A stretch of DNA of 64,000 nucleotides from Pseudobdellovibrio exovorus JSS. Lineage in GTDB: Bacteria > Bdellovibrionota > Bdellovibrionia > Bdellovibrionales > Bdellovibrionaceae. Made by a program: the position numbers and the translations under genes. Numbering within the stretch: the stretch's first letter is position 1; every line of letters begins with the position of its first letter. The DNA lies in contig NC_020813.1 in NCBI RefSeq assembly GCF_000348725.1, positions 2,213,261-2,277,260 on the forward strand, written 5' to 3'. The notes below the pieces were generated by a model that saw only the letters and a program-made list of their open reading frames with translations, was not told the origin of the DNA and did no database searches. Below, one piece after another: positions 17,654 through 27,335 of this stretch.

Positions 17654-19425
17654 TATTTTTGTTTAGCTCCCTCAGGTTGAGTTTGCGCTGGCATACGTGA
17701 TGGCGTAGATCCATACAAAGGTGCGAACTCAATTCTTTGTCCTACAGATTTACCTTGAGCTTTAGTATTCCAATCTAAAGCTGCGGCAACCCGAAAAAAC
17801 TGTTGTGCTTTATCTTGTATATTAGCAGCTGCATATACCTTAGCCAAGGCTCTTGCATAAAAAGCATCCTGTGGATTTTGATCGTATACATCTTCCATCA
17901 AAGCCACAGCTTTGTCTGTGTGATTCTGCTGCAGCAAAAGCCACGCTAACATTGGTTTTAAATTTTTATTCTGAGACTTATATTCCAAAGCTTTTGTCAG
18001 CAAGTAGGTCGTATCTTCTATTTTTTTGCCATCTTGATACCAAAGCTCTGCTAATAGAGCGTACATTCCTGCACTTTCAGGATTAAGCTTTTCTACAGTG
18101 CGAATTTGCTGATTAAAATTATCAAACTGACCTAGCTTGTAATACGAATAGGCCGCGTTTAAACGCAGTTCTTCATTGTATGGAAATTCCTTTAGACCTG
18201 TTTCTGCCACTTTTGCTGCTGTCACATATTTCTGCTCTTTCACTAAGAGTTCAGAGTAAGTGCGCGCAATCGACTCTTGATCTGGACGCAACTCATAGGC
18301 CTGCGCCATGATAGCTAACGCTTTTTCACTGTTATCTTTTCTAAGTTCTTCAAATGCTAAAGCCGATCTGGCATCGCCAAAGTATTCCGAAGAATAAGGA
18401 ACTTTTTCAAAGAGCTTAAACGCCGATCTTCTGTTTTTCTGTTCAAGTAAAATTTGCGCTAAATGATATTGCGCCTCTGAAGACTCTGTATAATTTAAAA
18501 TCTCGCGATAGTTTTTTTCTGCGTTTTTCTGATCGCCTTTAACGAAGTATGTCCCCGCTATGCGAAGATCTAACTTTAGGGGCTCTTCATCACCTTGATT
18601 TTTAATTTTATTGTATTCGACTAAAGCGCGATCATAAAGACCCGCTTGATAGGCTCGATCCGCAATTTGCCATGAAATCTCGCGATCATAATCCTGTGTT
18701 TCGGCGTAACGACTTAGAGCCTCCGTCGCACGAATATAGCGATACTGACTAGCTGACCAATTTGCATAGGCCTGAGTGATCTGACGATCACGCGGGTTTG
18801 CACTGTAGGCTTTCTGAATAAACTCATCAAACTTATCTTGATTCTTTAGCTGTTGGAAAAGCTGTGCCTGCTCGAAAAATACTTGGGCCCTATTTTCTTG
18901 TGTAAGCTCGATATCTTCTAGCTCATCCAAAGCACCTTGATAGTTATTTTCAAATTTATAAATTTCAACTAAAGCCCATTTTGCAGGATCGTACTGAGGC
19001 TGTAAGTTAAGAATGTGCGCATAGACTTCACGGGCTTTCGAGTAAACCCGAGTTTCCACATAAAGTTCTCCAAGTCGACTCAGAGCTAATAAACTATCTG
19101 GCTTTTGTTCTAAGACTTGGTTGTACTCAACCAACGCCAAATGTGTACGGGAACTATTTCGATACTCGTCGGCTAAGCCAATACGGGCCTCTAAAGAGCG
19201 AGGATTGTGGAGCAAAGCCAGTCGATAGTTTTCAATAGACTGAGCTGTGTTGCCTTCTTGCCCATAAGAAACCGCCAGTTGTCGGTAGTATTCGGAGCGG
19301 GACAAATCGTCCGTTGAAAAATCTGTACTTCGTGTGGCTACAGGCTTAACCGCAACTGTCTGTAGACTTGAACATCCGGCCAAATACGAACCCAATAAAA
19401 TTAGAAATACGATTTTTGCTTTCAC
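17653..19425 (-). CDS. TPR-repeat lipoprotein
   Basis: 590-residue protein with a lipoprotein signal ending YLAGC (Cys18), then an almost continuous array of tetratricopeptide repeats from about 45 to 565. Examples of the pattern are NTAQSIENYRLALLHNPRS, THLALVEYNQVLEQKPDS and KAREVYAHILNLQPQY. I estimate 12-14 repeats. The start is GTG 19425, supported by Lys2/Lys4 and the signal core. TPR lipoproteins of this kind scaffold envelope complexes, often in gliding, pilus or secretion machinery. No catalytic domain is present. It is divergent from the alanine-racemase-fold gene. Confidence 0.85.
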   Translation of the reverse strand: MKAKIVFLILLGSYLAGCSSLQTVAVKPVATRSTDFSTDDLSRSEYYRQLAVSYGQEGNTAQSIENYRLALLHNPRSLEARIGLADEYRNSSRTHLALVEYNQVLEQKPDSLLALSRLGELYVETRVYSKAREVYAHILNLQPQYDPAKWALVEIYKFENNYQGALDELEDIELTQENRAQVFFEQAQLFQQLKNQDKFDEFIQKAYSANPRDRQITQAYANWSASQYRYIRATEALSRYAETQDYDREISWQIADRAYQAGLYDRALVEYNKIKNQGDEEPLKLDLRIAGTYFVKGDQKNAEKNYREILNYTESSEAQYHLAQILLEQKNRRSAFKLFEKVPYSSEYFGDARSALAFEELRKDNSEKALAIMAQAYELRPDQESIARTYSELLVKEQKYVTAAKVAETGLKEFPYNEELRLNAAYSYYKLGQFDNFNQQIRTVEKLNPESAGMYALLAELWYQDGKKIEDTTYLLTKALEYKSQNKNLKPMLAWLLLQQNHTDKAVALMEDVYDQNPQDAFYARALAKVYAAANIQDKAQQFFRVAAALDWNTKAQGKSVGQRIEFAPLYGSTPSRMPAQTQPEGAKQK

Positions 19426-19501
19426 CTTGTTCTTATCGGAATTTTGGGGCCTTCCTTAACTAGACTGGACAAAGATACGGGTTCTTCGCATACTGGCATC
19501 T

Positions 19502-20692
19502 ATGAGTTCAGAATATCGTGCCCTATTAAAAAAGCTGAAACTGACTGGCCCGTTAGCCTTTGTGGATCTACACAAATTTGATCGCAATGCAAAAAAGATG
19601 GCGGATCTGGTTCGCCCCTCTGGACTTCATATCCGCGTTGCAACGAAATCGCTACGTGTACCCGAGCTGATTCAACGAGTTCTTAACTCTGATCCTATCT
19701 ATCGTGGGCTTATGTGCTTCAGTGCTCAAGAGGCGTTATTTTTATCAGAGCAGGGTTTTAATGATTTTCTGATTGCCTATCCGACAGTCTGTCCACAGGA
19801 TCTTTCGGCCCTTAAGAAAATTCACGATCAAGGCAAAGAGGTCTACCTTGTTGTCGATAGCATCGCACACTTAGAAGCTCTGTCCTCAATTTTTCAAAAT
19901 AGCTCGCGGCCTTTCCGCGTACTTTTTGAAGTTGATCTTTCTTTAAGACTTGGACCTTTAGTTGTCGGTGTGCGCCGTAGTCCACTCAGAACTACAGAAC
20001 AAGTTTTGGAACTGGTTCGCCATATTCAAAGCATTTCCTCTTTAAAGTTCAGTGGTTTTATGGCTTATGAAGCGCAAGTGGCCGGAGTCGGGGACCGCAA
20101 CCCGTTCAAACCTTTACTCAGTAAGTTGCTCAAACCACTTCGCCATTTCTCGGCAAAGAAAATTGCGCAGAAACGTGAACAACTCAAGTCACGCATCCTA
20201 GCTGAGTTCCCACAAACAGAATTTCTGTTCAACGGAGGAGGCACAGGAAGTTTAAGTTTTAATCTTCCTGAAAATCAAACTCTGACAGAGCTTACTGCTG
20301 GCAGTGGTTTTTACTGTCCCCATCTTTTTGATTACTACAGCAATTTCAATCTAGAGGCGGCTGCCTTTTTTGCACTGCAAGTTGTGCGACAACCGGAACC
20401 CCATTGGTTCACCTGCCTCGGCGGCGGATTCATCGCCTCGGGCGAGCCTAACTGGGACCGCATTCCCCGTCCTGAAGCGAATATGAAGCTTTCTGGCTTT
20501 GAAGCCGCAGGAGAAGTGCAAACACCTGTGTACAGCCGCACTGAAAATTTAGCCATTGGGGACTCTGTTATTTTTCGCCATGCTAAAGCCGGCGAACTGA
20601 TGGAGCGTTTTAACGATGTGGTGTTAATTCAAGATGGCAAAGTCACAGCCAATGCCAAAACCTATCGAGGGTTTGGACAGTGTTACTTCTAG
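19502..20692 (+). CDS. PLP-dependent fold-III enzyme (alanine racemase / D-threonine aldolase-like)
   Basis: 396-residue protein with the alanine racemase N-terminal barrel. AFVDLHKFDRNA near 19-30 leads to the PLP lysine block RVATKSLRVP (about 45-54). Later FNGGGTGS is the phosphate loop and ELTAGSGFY follows. The C-terminal beta domain has FRHAKAGELMERFNDVVLI, like the D-threonine aldolase / D-serine dehydratase group rather than bacterial Alr, which would have the catalytic Tyr block. The product is thus more likely a D-amino-acid lyase or dehydratase-like enzyme. It is a single gene with short gaps on both sides. Confidence 0.8.
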   Translation: MSSEYRALLKKLKLTGPLAFVDLHKFDRNAKKMADLVRPSGLHIRVATKSLRVPELIQRVLNSDPIYRGLMCFSAQEALFLSEQGFNDFLIAYPTVCPQDLSALKKIHDQGKEVYLVVDSIAHLEALSSIFQNSSRPFRVLFEVDLSLRLGPLVVGVRRSPLRTTEQVLELVRHIQSISSLKFSGFMAYEAQVAGVGDRNPFKPLLSKLLKPLRHFSAKKIAQKREQLKSRILAEFPQTEFLFNGGGTGSLSFNLPENQTLTELTAGSGFYCPHLFDYYSNFNLEAAAFFALQVVRQPEPHWFTCLGGGFIASGEPNWDRIPRPEANMKLSGFEAAGEVQTPVYSRTENLAIGDSVIFRHAKAGELMERFNDVVLIQDGKVTANAKTYRGFGQCYF

Positions 20693-20717
20693 CACACTAG
20701 ATTTATTCGCGCGCTGG

Positions 20718-21116
20718 CTAGCGATTCATCTGAACGTGATATCCCACCACATCCACCGGAGTCTGAGTCACTTGCGACTTGGCTCCTTTTAAACCCGAAT
20801 AATATAAAGAAAAAATAATCCCTCGAAGTCCAAAGCGAACCATACGAATCAATGTTCCCACTTCGCCGTTCATATCCGCTTTCGCTTCAATAAAATTCAT
20901 CATGGCACGTAAAACAAAAGACGGCATGAAACCTAACAATAACAGCAACAGTTTTAAATCAGCCAAATCACTCGGCGGAATTTCTTCTAATAATAAATCC
21001 ACATGCTCCACTGCTCCCAAGTTCGAAAACGAGGGGAACTCTTCGTTCGCTGGACACATGACATCACCTAGGCGATTCAGTGCGCTTATTTGTAATCCAT
21101 TTAAAATACGTGACAT
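20718..21116 (-). CDS. Small partner protein of GMC oxidoreductase
   Basis: 132-residue helical protein without a signal peptide. ATG 21116 overlaps the GMC oxidoreductase stop by one base (TAATG), so it is the second gene of that operon. The N-terminal ALNRLGDVMCPANEEFPSF and leucine-rich middle resemble the small subunit 3-type proteins that accompany membrane GMC dehydrogenases. That assignment rests on position and general character and is not certain. The carboxy end has no motif I know. Confidence 0.6.
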   Translation of the reverse strand: MSRILNGLQISALNRLGDVMCPANEEFPSFSNLGAVEHVDLLLEEIPPSDLADLKLLLLLLGFMPSFVLRAMMNFIEAKADMNGEVGTLIRMVRFGLRGIIFSLYYSGLKGAKSQVTQTPVDVVGYHVQMNR

Positions 21117-22555
21117 TACATAGCTCCCTTCAGAATGTGGGGAACAGCCTGATGACTTAAAGCCATCACAGTTAAGGAAGGATTAATCCCCGGAGCCGAT
21201 GGGAAGACACTTGAGTCCGCAATAAAAATTCTTTTATTGGCGTGCATAGAAAATTCTGGATTCACCACGGATTTTCTAGGATCAGTTCCCAGCGCACAGC
21301 CTCCCATCAGATGAAGGCCAAATGCTTGCTTACAGCGAATGATTTCTTTCGCTTCCACGCTTTCAAACATGTCCGCAATCATTTCCATTCCCTGATTCAT
21401 GCGATGTTGGTCACGGGATGTAAGTGACTTGCGGACGACCATCTTGCCTTTTTTATCTAAGCTCATCTGCCCCGTGGCTTCATCGCGAATGGCCACTTCC
21501 ATCGAAGCCATATAGCGGAACTTCTTCATGTTGCCTTGATGTTGCTTTCCGAAACCATTGAATAGCATCGATGTGGCTATCGGTGGGGCAAAGACATTTT
21601 CAAATTTAAAACCAGCCTCGCGTAATTTAGGATCGTAAGACTTCACCGCTTGAAACGCTCCTTTGAAAGCATCAATCGGTTGGTCAAACAAAGCATAAGT
21701 CATGTATTGCGGATGACAGCTAATATTTTTTCCCAATGCCTGCGACTTTTCACCATATCCTGATTGTAATAAAATTTTCGTTGTACCAAAACTTCCACCC
21801 GCTAAAACGACGGCTTTAGTTTTCAAATGAATCGTCTGTTGGCTTTTTTGCTGGTTGCCTTTCTGGCGATTTTTAACATGCGCTGTGATGACAAAGTCTT
21901 GATTCGGTTTTTCTGAAACCTCTGCAACTTCACAGTTAGCCAGTAAAGCGAGTCCCTGCTGTAATGCGGGTTCTACGGAAGTGACTAATGAACTCTGCTT
22001 AGAGTCACGAGCACAGCCCCCAAGACAATTAATACAGTCATTGCCATTATCCAGATCGCAGCTCTTCTGACCGCGTCTTAAGGGGGCCCATCCTAGACCC
22101 TTTTTTTCAAATGCTTTTACAAATAATTGAGTATTACGACCGAAGTGTTTTTCAGAAAGCGTTTGTATGGAAAGACTACTTTCGACCTCTTCGTATAATT
22201 TTTTAAATGATTCGTCAGAAAAATTCAACCCCGTAATTTCATTCCACTCGCTCCAAACATGTTCGTCGAAGCGATCGAATAGCGCCTGATTCACAACTGA
22301 TGTCCCGCCAACGCATTTAGCACGCAAAAATCCTAGACGCGCATCGTGATTAAGTTCGACGCCCCCACCCCAAAACATCTGCGATGAAGACTGTATCTCT
22401 GGTTTTGGAAAATCGGCCTTTTTTAAATGAGGTCCCGCTTCTAAAAGAAGAACTTTAGCCCCAGCTTTAATGAGGTCAAACGCGATTCGCCCTCCAGAGG
22501 GACCTGAGCCAACTACGATGAAATCCCATTGAGTTTTTTCAATTGTTTCTAACAT
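21116..22555 (-). CDS. GMC-family FAD oxidoreductase
   Basis: 479-residue flavoprotein dehydrogenase/oxidase acting on an alcohol or sterol-like CH-OH group. The Rossmann motif VVGSGPSGGRIA is near 14-25, the GMC signature KCVGGTSVVNQALF is near 93-106, and the C-terminal block SSVFPSAPGINPSLTVMAL is typical of the family. A cysteine cluster (CDLDNGNDCINCLGGCARD, about 178-196) resembles the iron-sulfur-like Cys group of some cholesterol-oxidase-type GMC proteins. The start is ATG 22555 with GAGG 5 bases upstream, not the TTG before it. It is followed by a small partner gene and lies after an amidase gene with a 19-base gap. Confidence 0.86.
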   Translation of the reverse strand: MLETIEKTQWDFIVVGSGPSGGRIAFDLIKAGAKVLLLEAGPHLKKADFPKPEIQSSSQMFWGGGVELNHDARLGFLRAKCVGGTSVVNQALFDRFDEHVWSEWNEITGLNFSDESFKKLYEEVESSLSIQTLSEKHFGRNTQLFVKAFEKKGLGWAPLRRGQKSCDLDNGNDCINCLGGCARDSKQSSLVTSVEPALQQGLALLANCEVAEVSEKPNQDFVITAHVKNRQKGNQQKSQQTIHLKTKAVVLAGGSFGTTKILLQSGYGEKSQALGKNISCHPQYMTYALFDQPIDAFKGAFQAVKSYDPKLREAGFKFENVFAPPIATSMLFNGFGKQHQGNMKKFRYMASMEVAIRDEATGQMSLDKKGKMVVRKSLTSRDQHRMNQGMEMIADMFESVEAKEIIRCKQAFGLHLMGGCALGTDPRKSVVNPEFSMHANKRIFIADSSVFPSAPGINPSLTVMALSHQAVPHILKGAM

Positions 22556-22574
22556 CAAGACCTCATTTTAAATA

Positions 22575-24044
22575 TTAAGCTAACGGCACCCATCCACCGA
22601 ATTTTTCTTCCAGCGGTTTACACGTTGAAAGTGTTAAATGATCCATACCCGCACGCGCTACAACTTGTACCGATAGCGGCAATCCATCCTGAGATAAGCC
22701 CATGGGAACAATGGTTCCTGGGTAACCTAAAGCATTAAAGACCGCTGTGTACGCAAAGTTAAATGGAGTAAAAATCGTGCTCCCAATCGCTGGAGCCTTT
22801 TTTGGATGTGGTGGCAAAATTAAAATACTATCCCCATCCAAGAAGCTGTCGACCTCGGCTTGAAAAGCTTTTAACTTTTCAACTAACTTCGGCAATTTGT
22901 GTCTTTGGGAAAATTTATCATCAAAGAATGCAGTTAATAATGCAGGGAATGTGTAACGACGTGTCCCGCGGGCCACATCAAAAAACTCTTTCATGTAAGA
23001 AAGCTTTTGCCCATTAGTCATGTAGCTGACGAAATCTCGCCCTTCCATCGTCCATGCCCGTGTTGACCAGTGATCAAACCCTTTAAAAAGTAATTTTCTT
23101 GGAGCCTCTTGCACCTGCGCGCCAAGACTTTCTAAATAACGACCCGCTTGTATAACCGACTCGGATAGGTCCGATTGTGTTGGTGTCGTTAGAAACATGC
23201 TCGGGTCTGGCATCAAATAGACTTTTACTTTTGTCCAATCCTGAATAAGAGGTTTCAACTTAAACTGTGGGTCAATATTTTTATCAATTCCATCTGGGCC
23301 AAGAATCATATTAAATAAAGTTAACAGATCATCTGCCTTACGCGCCATCGGGCCAACTACAGAAAAAGGATAATAACTTCCAACAAAACTTTCCGCCACA
23401 TCTAGTGTCATCGGAAAGTGTCCTGTTAATGGAACGATTTTTTCACTTGGTTTGTGTCCGAAAATACCACAGAACGCAGCCGGCATACGAATCGACCCAC
23501 CAATATCACTGCCAATTCCAAATGGCGATCCACCAGCGGCAATGATAGCCGCTTCACCACCAGAGCTTCCCCCCGGTGTGTGTTTTGTATTGTAAGGATT
23601 TTTTGCAGGGCCATAGACCACATTATCGCACTCGAACCACATAGCCGCTTCCGGCACATTGGTCGTTCCAATCAGAATAGCACCTTCTTGGCGAATACGC
23701 TGCAAAGCTGTGCTATCAAAATCAGATACGACATCTTTGCGATGAATCGAGCCAATCGTACAGCGCATCCCTTTAACCGCCATAAGTTCTTTGATGGTAT
23801 GAGGAACTCCGAAGTATTTGTACTTCGAAAAATCTACCTGACCTTTCGCGATTTTCTCATCGGCAGCGCGGGCTTCATTTAAAGCCTGTTGATAACACTC
23901 TTCTACAATAGCATTGATTTGCGGATTGATTTTTTTTGCACGTTCAATATGGGTTGATACCACTTCATACGAGCTGATTTTTTTTTCGCGAATCAACTGC
24001 GCAAGGGTAAGACCCGAAGCTTCTAAAAGATTAATATTTTGCAT
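22575..24044 (-). CDS. Amidase-signature family hydrolase (fatty-acid-amide hydrolase-like)
   Basis: 489-residue Ser-cisSer-Lys hydrolase. The triad is visible: K85 in VPHTIKELM, the cis-serine S161 in PGGSSGGE (157-164) and the nucleophile S184 in DIGGSIRMPA (180-189). It is close to the stand-alone amidase/FAAH group rather than GatA, and no gatB/gatC are adjacent. It precedes the GMC oxidoreductase gene by 19 bases on the same strand, so they may form an operon that processes an amide and then an alcohol. The natural substrate is unknown. Confidence 0.88.
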   Translation of the reverse strand: MQNINLLEASGLTLAQLIREKKISSYEVVSTHIERAKKINPQINAIVEECYQQALNEARAADEKIAKGQVDFSKYKYFGVPHTIKELMAVKGMRCTIGSIHRKDVVSDFDSTALQRIRQEGAILIGTTNVPEAAMWFECDNVVYGPAKNPYNTKHTPGGSSGGEAAIIAAGGSPFGIGSDIGGSIRMPAAFCGIFGHKPSEKIVPLTGHFPMTLDVAESFVGSYYPFSVVGPMARKADDLLTLFNMILGPDGIDKNIDPQFKLKPLIQDWTKVKVYLMPDPSMFLTTPTQSDLSESVIQAGRYLESLGAQVQEAPRKLLFKGFDHWSTRAWTMEGRDFVSYMTNGQKLSYMKEFFDVARGTRRYTFPALLTAFFDDKFSQRHKLPKLVEKLKAFQAEVDSFLDGDSILILPPHPKKAPAIGSTIFTPFNFAYTAVFNALGYPGTIVPMGLSQDGLPLSVQVVARAGMDHLTLSTCKPLEEKFGGWVPLA

Positions 24045-24073
24045 TTGCGGTAGAATACCACCATACTTGCCCC

Positions 24074-25231
24074 ATGCCTATCTCTATTATATTTTCATTT
24101 TTTCTAATGATCACGCCCACTTCCGCACATGCTACTGACCTGAATTATTTTAAAAATACCTACGAAGAATCTGAGCAAGACTTTGATAGAATTTTTAAGC
24201 AGATCAAACAGAAAAACCCAAAGTCCGATGTTCTTGAATTTCAATATTCACAGGGGACTATCAAATCCTATTTGATCCCAGCGGCGACTCCCGAAAACCT
24301 CTTGATTATGATTTCAGGAACGCACGGAGTGGAAGGTTTTACCGGATCAGCCGTACAAAGAAACCTGTTAGCACAGCTCCCAGAGCTAAAAAAAACGTCG
24401 GTACTGATGATTCACGGATTTAATCTTTACGGCTTTAAAAACAAACGCCGCGTTAACGAACACAACATCGATCTTAACCGCAACTTTATTATCGACCGCA
24501 AAGGTTTTACCTCTGACGACCAAGCTTACACGGGCCTTAATTCTTTTTTAAATCCCAATGAGGCTCCCTCGTTAAATTTATTTAGCCGCCCACTTTTTGT
24601 TTTACGCTCTGTAGCCAATATAGCGCAGCATTCGATGGAATCCCTACGACGCTCTATTTTACAGGGACAATATTCCGTTCCGCAGGGAATTTTCTATGGT
24701 GGAGCACAAATCGAACCACAGGCCGGCTTGATTGAGGCGGTGATCGCAGAATTTATTGGGAAAAAATATCAGAAGATTTTTATTGTTGATCTGCACACTG
24801 GATACGGCGAAAGAGGTCGCCTGCATTTGATGTCAGGAAAATCCACAGATGCCAATTCTATCGAGCTGCTGAAGATATTTGAAAAATCTGAAATTGATTT
24901 TGCCGATGCCAAGAATTTTTATGCTGTCCAAGGTGAACTTTTACACTATTTCATCAATCGTTTAAAAATCCGCTCAGCATTCAACACTTCTGGAGTGACT
25001 TTCGAGTATGGAACTTTAGACAGCCAAAAGACTTTCGGCTCCATTGAATCTTTACGCCGTATGATTCTAGAAAATCAAAACTTCCACTTCCCCGCAGACA
25101 GTAAAACATCTACCGACATCCAAAATATGTTTGTCGAAATGTTTTACCCCTCTGACCCCTCATGGCGGTCAGAGGTTCTTCGTCAGTCAGACGAAAAGAT
25201 GAAAAAGGTATTTCACTACCTCGAAAACTAA
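24074..25231 (+). CDS. Secreted DUF2817 / M14-like zinc carboxypeptidase
   Basis: 385-residue protein with a clear signal peptide (MPISIIFSFFLMITPTSAHA). HGVEGF near 93-98 (HxxE) supplies two zinc ligands, NIDLNRNF follows, and DLHTGYGERG supplies the third histidine. These are the M14-family/DUF2817 hallmarks. A late TFEYGTL is the likely catalytic-glutamate region. It is divergent from the amidase with only 29 bases between starts. A periplasmic or secreted peptidase fits a predatory lifestyle; the substrate is unknown. Confidence 0.82.
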   Translation: MPISIIFSFFLMITPTSAHATDLNYFKNTYEESEQDFDRIFKQIKQKNPKSDVLEFQYSQGTIKSYLIPAATPENLLIMISGTHGVEGFTGSAVQRNLLAQLPELKKTSVLMIHGFNLYGFKNKRRVNEHNIDLNRNFIIDRKGFTSDDQAYTGLNSFLNPNEAPSLNLFSRPLFVLRSVANIAQHSMESLRRSILQGQYSVPQGIFYGGAQIEPQAGLIEAVIAEFIGKKYQKIFIVDLHTGYGERGRLHLMSGKSTDANSIELLKIFEKSEIDFADAKNFYAVQGELLHYFINRLKIRSAFNTSGVTFEYGTLDSQKTFGSIESLRRMILENQNFHFPADSKTSTDIQNMFVEMFYPSDPSWRSEVLRQSDEKMKKVFHYLEN

Positions 25232-25257
25232 GCCCGCGCGAATTTAATTCAGTTGAA

Positions 25258-26217
25258 TTAAATCGCGTCTAGCTGAGCTTTCAGCTTTTGAATTTGTGGC
25301 AAGTGCGGCAGCACATCCAAATTTTCTTTTAATTGCTCGACACGGCTGGCACCCAAAATCACTGTGCTGACGTGTGGATTCAACACACACCATCCCAAAG
25401 CTAGATGAGTCATCGAAATTCCACTTTGTTTTGAAATTTCATGCAATGCTTGCGATTTCTTTTTATTCATTGGGTTCTCGATTTCATCACGGATCCAACT
25501 CAGTGATGGCATGCTAGCGCGTGTTCCTTCAGGGATTCCGTTTAAGTATTTTCCTGTCAATAAACCAGAAGCCAGCGGACTCCAAGTCGTCAGACCTAAT
25601 TTCATTTTTTTGTACAGCGGAGCAAATTCTTTTTCGACCTTATCTTTGTGAATCATATTGTACTGCGGTTGCTCGACGATTGGACGATGCAATCCATTAG
25701 CCACGGCAAAGTCAAAGGCCTGATCAATCGCTGTCGCCGGCCATTCACTGGTTCCCCAGTAAAGAGCCTTACCATCACGAATCATCTGATCCATCGCAAA
25801 ACAAATTTCATGTATCGGGGTTTCTGGATCGTAACGATGGCAATAGGCCACATCCACAAAGTCCGTCTGCAGGCGACGTAAAGAATTATCTATTGCCTGC
25901 ATTAAATATTTTCTGTTCAAAGTATTCTTAAAATTAATCCGGTTTTCAATTCCCCAGAAAAATTTTGTCGTCAGCACATACTCATTCCGCCCAAGTCCCA
26001 AAGACTTGAACGCTTCCGCCATCAATTCTTCGGATTTGCCATTGGCATAAACTTCGGCGTTATCGAAGAAGTTCACTCCGTGATCGAAAGCATATTTGAT
26101 ACAGTCTTTCGCCAGATTATTATCTAACTGTTTACCGAAGGTCACCCATGAACCGAATGACAAGGCACTGACCGAAATTCCTGAATCCCCTAATTTACGA
26201 TATGGCATATCTGACAT
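25258..26217 (-). CDS. Aldo/keto reductase (potassium-channel beta-subunit-like)
   Basis: 319-residue NADPH-dependent oxidoreductase with the full tetrad D52, Y57, K85, H127 (in FFDNAEVY, LTTKFFW, AYCHRYDP) and a late VSTVILGASRVEQL cofactor block. The start is ATG 26217, preceded by AAGGGAG; an upstream in-frame start lies in the flagellin terminator region. It has the length and motif order of the AKR6/7 (Kv-beta, YghZ-like) group. An intrinsic terminator at 26243-26273 isolates it from the flagellin gene. Carbonyl detoxification is likely. Confidence 0.92.
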   Translation of the reverse strand: MSDMPYRKLGDSGISVSALSFGSWVTFGKQLDNNLAKDCIKYAFDHGVNFFDNAEVYANGKSEELMAEAFKSLGLGRNEYVLTTKFFWGIENRINFKNTLNRKYLMQAIDNSLRRLQTDFVDVAYCHRYDPETPIHEICFAMDQMIRDGKALYWGTSEWPATAIDQAFDFAVANGLHRPIVEQPQYNMIHKDKVEKEFAPLYKKMKLGLTTWSPLASGLLTGKYLNGIPEGTRASMPSLSWIRDEIENPMNKKKSQALHEISKQSGISMTHLALGWCVLNPHVSTVILGASRVEQLKENLDVLPHLPQIQKLKAQLDAI

Positions 26218-26242
26218 AGAAACTCCCTTTGAATAGAAACGC

Positions 26243-26273
26243 AAAAAACCGCTGACTCACTGGGAGTCAACGG
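26243..26273 (-). terminator. Intrinsic terminator after the downstream flagellin gene
   Basis: On the minus strand CCGTTGACTC (26273-26264) pairs with GAGTCAGCGG (26258-26249) with one G-U pair, a 5-base loop, then six T (26248-26243). Strong rho-independent terminator. Confidence 0.9.
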
Positions 26274-26297
26274 CTTTCATTTCTATCATAATTTCAA

Positions 26298-27134
26298 TTA
26301 AGACTGTAACAACTTCAACGCTAATTGTTGTTGTGTGTTAGCTTGGCTTAGAACCGAAGTCGCCGCATTCATTAAGATGTTATTCTTAGCTAATGCTGTC
26401 GACTCTGCTGCGATATCAGTATCACGGATACGAGAGTTAGCTGCTGCGAAGTTTTCTTCTGCTGTCGCTAATCCTTGTGATGTCGCTACAAGTCTATTTT
26501 GTAAAGCACCTAAGTTCGCACGAGATGCACCTACGTTACTTAATGCCTCATCTAGGAAAGATAAGCTTTGTTGCGCCTGCTCTTTAGTTAAAACCGAGAT
26601 GTCCTGAATCATTAAGTTCTGTAAAGTCGCACTGTTTTGTCCAGCGTCGAAACTGATGCGATCATTCAAAGCATCATTTTGTACACCGATTTGGAAGTCT
26701 AACGTTCCACCCATACCATTCAACAGTGGCGTCCCGTTGAATTGTGTCGTGTTCGCGATACGCTCGATCTCTTCTTTTAATTGTTGGTACTCAACATCTA
26801 CTAAAGCTCTTTCACGATCACCGATAGTGTCAGAAGCTGCTTGGATTGATAACTCACGTAAACGAACTAACATATTTGAAACTTCGTTTAATCCACCCTC
26901 AGCGATTTGCACTAACGAGATACCATCATTAGCATTTCTGTTAGCTTGTTTGAATCCACGAATCTGTGCCTTTAAACTTTCTGAAATCGCCAGACCGGCA
27001 GCATCGTCTGATGATCTATTAATTCTATAACCTGATGACAAGCGAGCCATTGTAGTCGAGATATCATTGCTTAAACCGTAAAGGTTTTTTTGTGCGTTGA
27101 TTGCCTGTACGTTTGTTGCGATTCTTAATCCCAT
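26298..27134 (-). CDS. Flagellin (second of two tandem copies)
   Basis: 278-residue flagellin with only the conserved D0/D1 ends. It begins MGLRIATNVQAINAQ, has the N-terminal RLSSGYRINRSSDDAAGLAI and LRELSIQAASDT blocks, and the C-terminal NRLVATSQ and RDTDIAAEST blocks ending LALKLLQS. It has no variable D2/D3 domain, as in other short sheathed-filament flagellins of Bdellovibrio. GGGAGG lies 5 bases before ATG 27134. It is 201 bases downstream of the other flagellin; no sigma-28 promoter was found directly before it. Two GGA-loop hairpins lie in its leader. Confidence 0.96.
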   Translation of the reverse strand: MGLRIATNVQAINAQKNLYGLSNDISTTMARLSSGYRINRSSDDAAGLAISESLKAQIRGFKQANRNANDGISLVQIAEGGLNEVSNMLVRLRELSIQAASDTIGDRERALVDVEYQQLKEEIERIANTTQFNGTPLLNGMGGTLDFQIGVQNDALNDRISFDAGQNSATLQNLMIQDISVLTKEQAQQSLSFLDEALSNVGASRANLGALQNRLVATSQGLATAEENFAAANSRIRDTDIAAESTALAKNNILMNAATSVLSQANTQQQLALKLLQS

Positions 27135-27166
27135 AAATCCTCCCTGTTCTTTCTTCCTTGAAGCGC

Positions 27167-27214
27167 GCTATCCGTAGCTCGCTTTTGTTAACGCTGAAAG
27201 TCCTTTTTTCAGCG
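27167..27214 (-). promoter_or_regulatory. Flagellin leader with two GGA-loop hairpins (candidate CsrA sites)
   Basis: On the minus strand CGCTGAAA (27214-27207) and TTTCAGCG (27199-27192) form an 8-bp stem with loop AAAGGAC. Then GCTA/TAGC (27178-27175 and 27170-27167) encloses CGGA. A third GGA is in the GGGAGGA Shine-Dalgarno at about 27138-27144. The arrangement resembles CsrA targets. Confidence 0.45.
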
Positions 27215-27236
27215 ATTGTTTAAAAATCCATTTTGT

Positions 27237-27263
27237 GGGTCCGGCCTTTTGGGGACCGGACCC
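27237..27263. other. GC-rich hairpin between the flagellin genes
   Basis: Perfect 8-base arms GGGTCCGG (27237-27244) and CCGGACCC (27256-27263) with an 11-base loop. There is no clean T-tract on either strand, so it may be a weak terminator or a processing/stability element setting the ratio of the two flagellin transcripts. Confidence 0.5.
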
Positions 27264-27335
27264 CCGTTCTTCCTCGCAGGAATTACGTTTCACATCAGCG
27301 TCGTCACTTGCACTGGCAAGAGTCCCTCAACATCA

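Noticed and set aside
23454..23882. 142-codon plus-strand frame
   Set aside because: Antisense to the amidase-signature core; a shadow of a strongly coding gene.
27135..27335. Sigma-28 or sigma-54 promoter directly before the second flagellin
   Set aside because: Neither GCCGATAA with a spaced TAAA-like box nor TGGCAC-N5-TTGC was found; a CGGATAG sequence near 27170 has wrong spacing.
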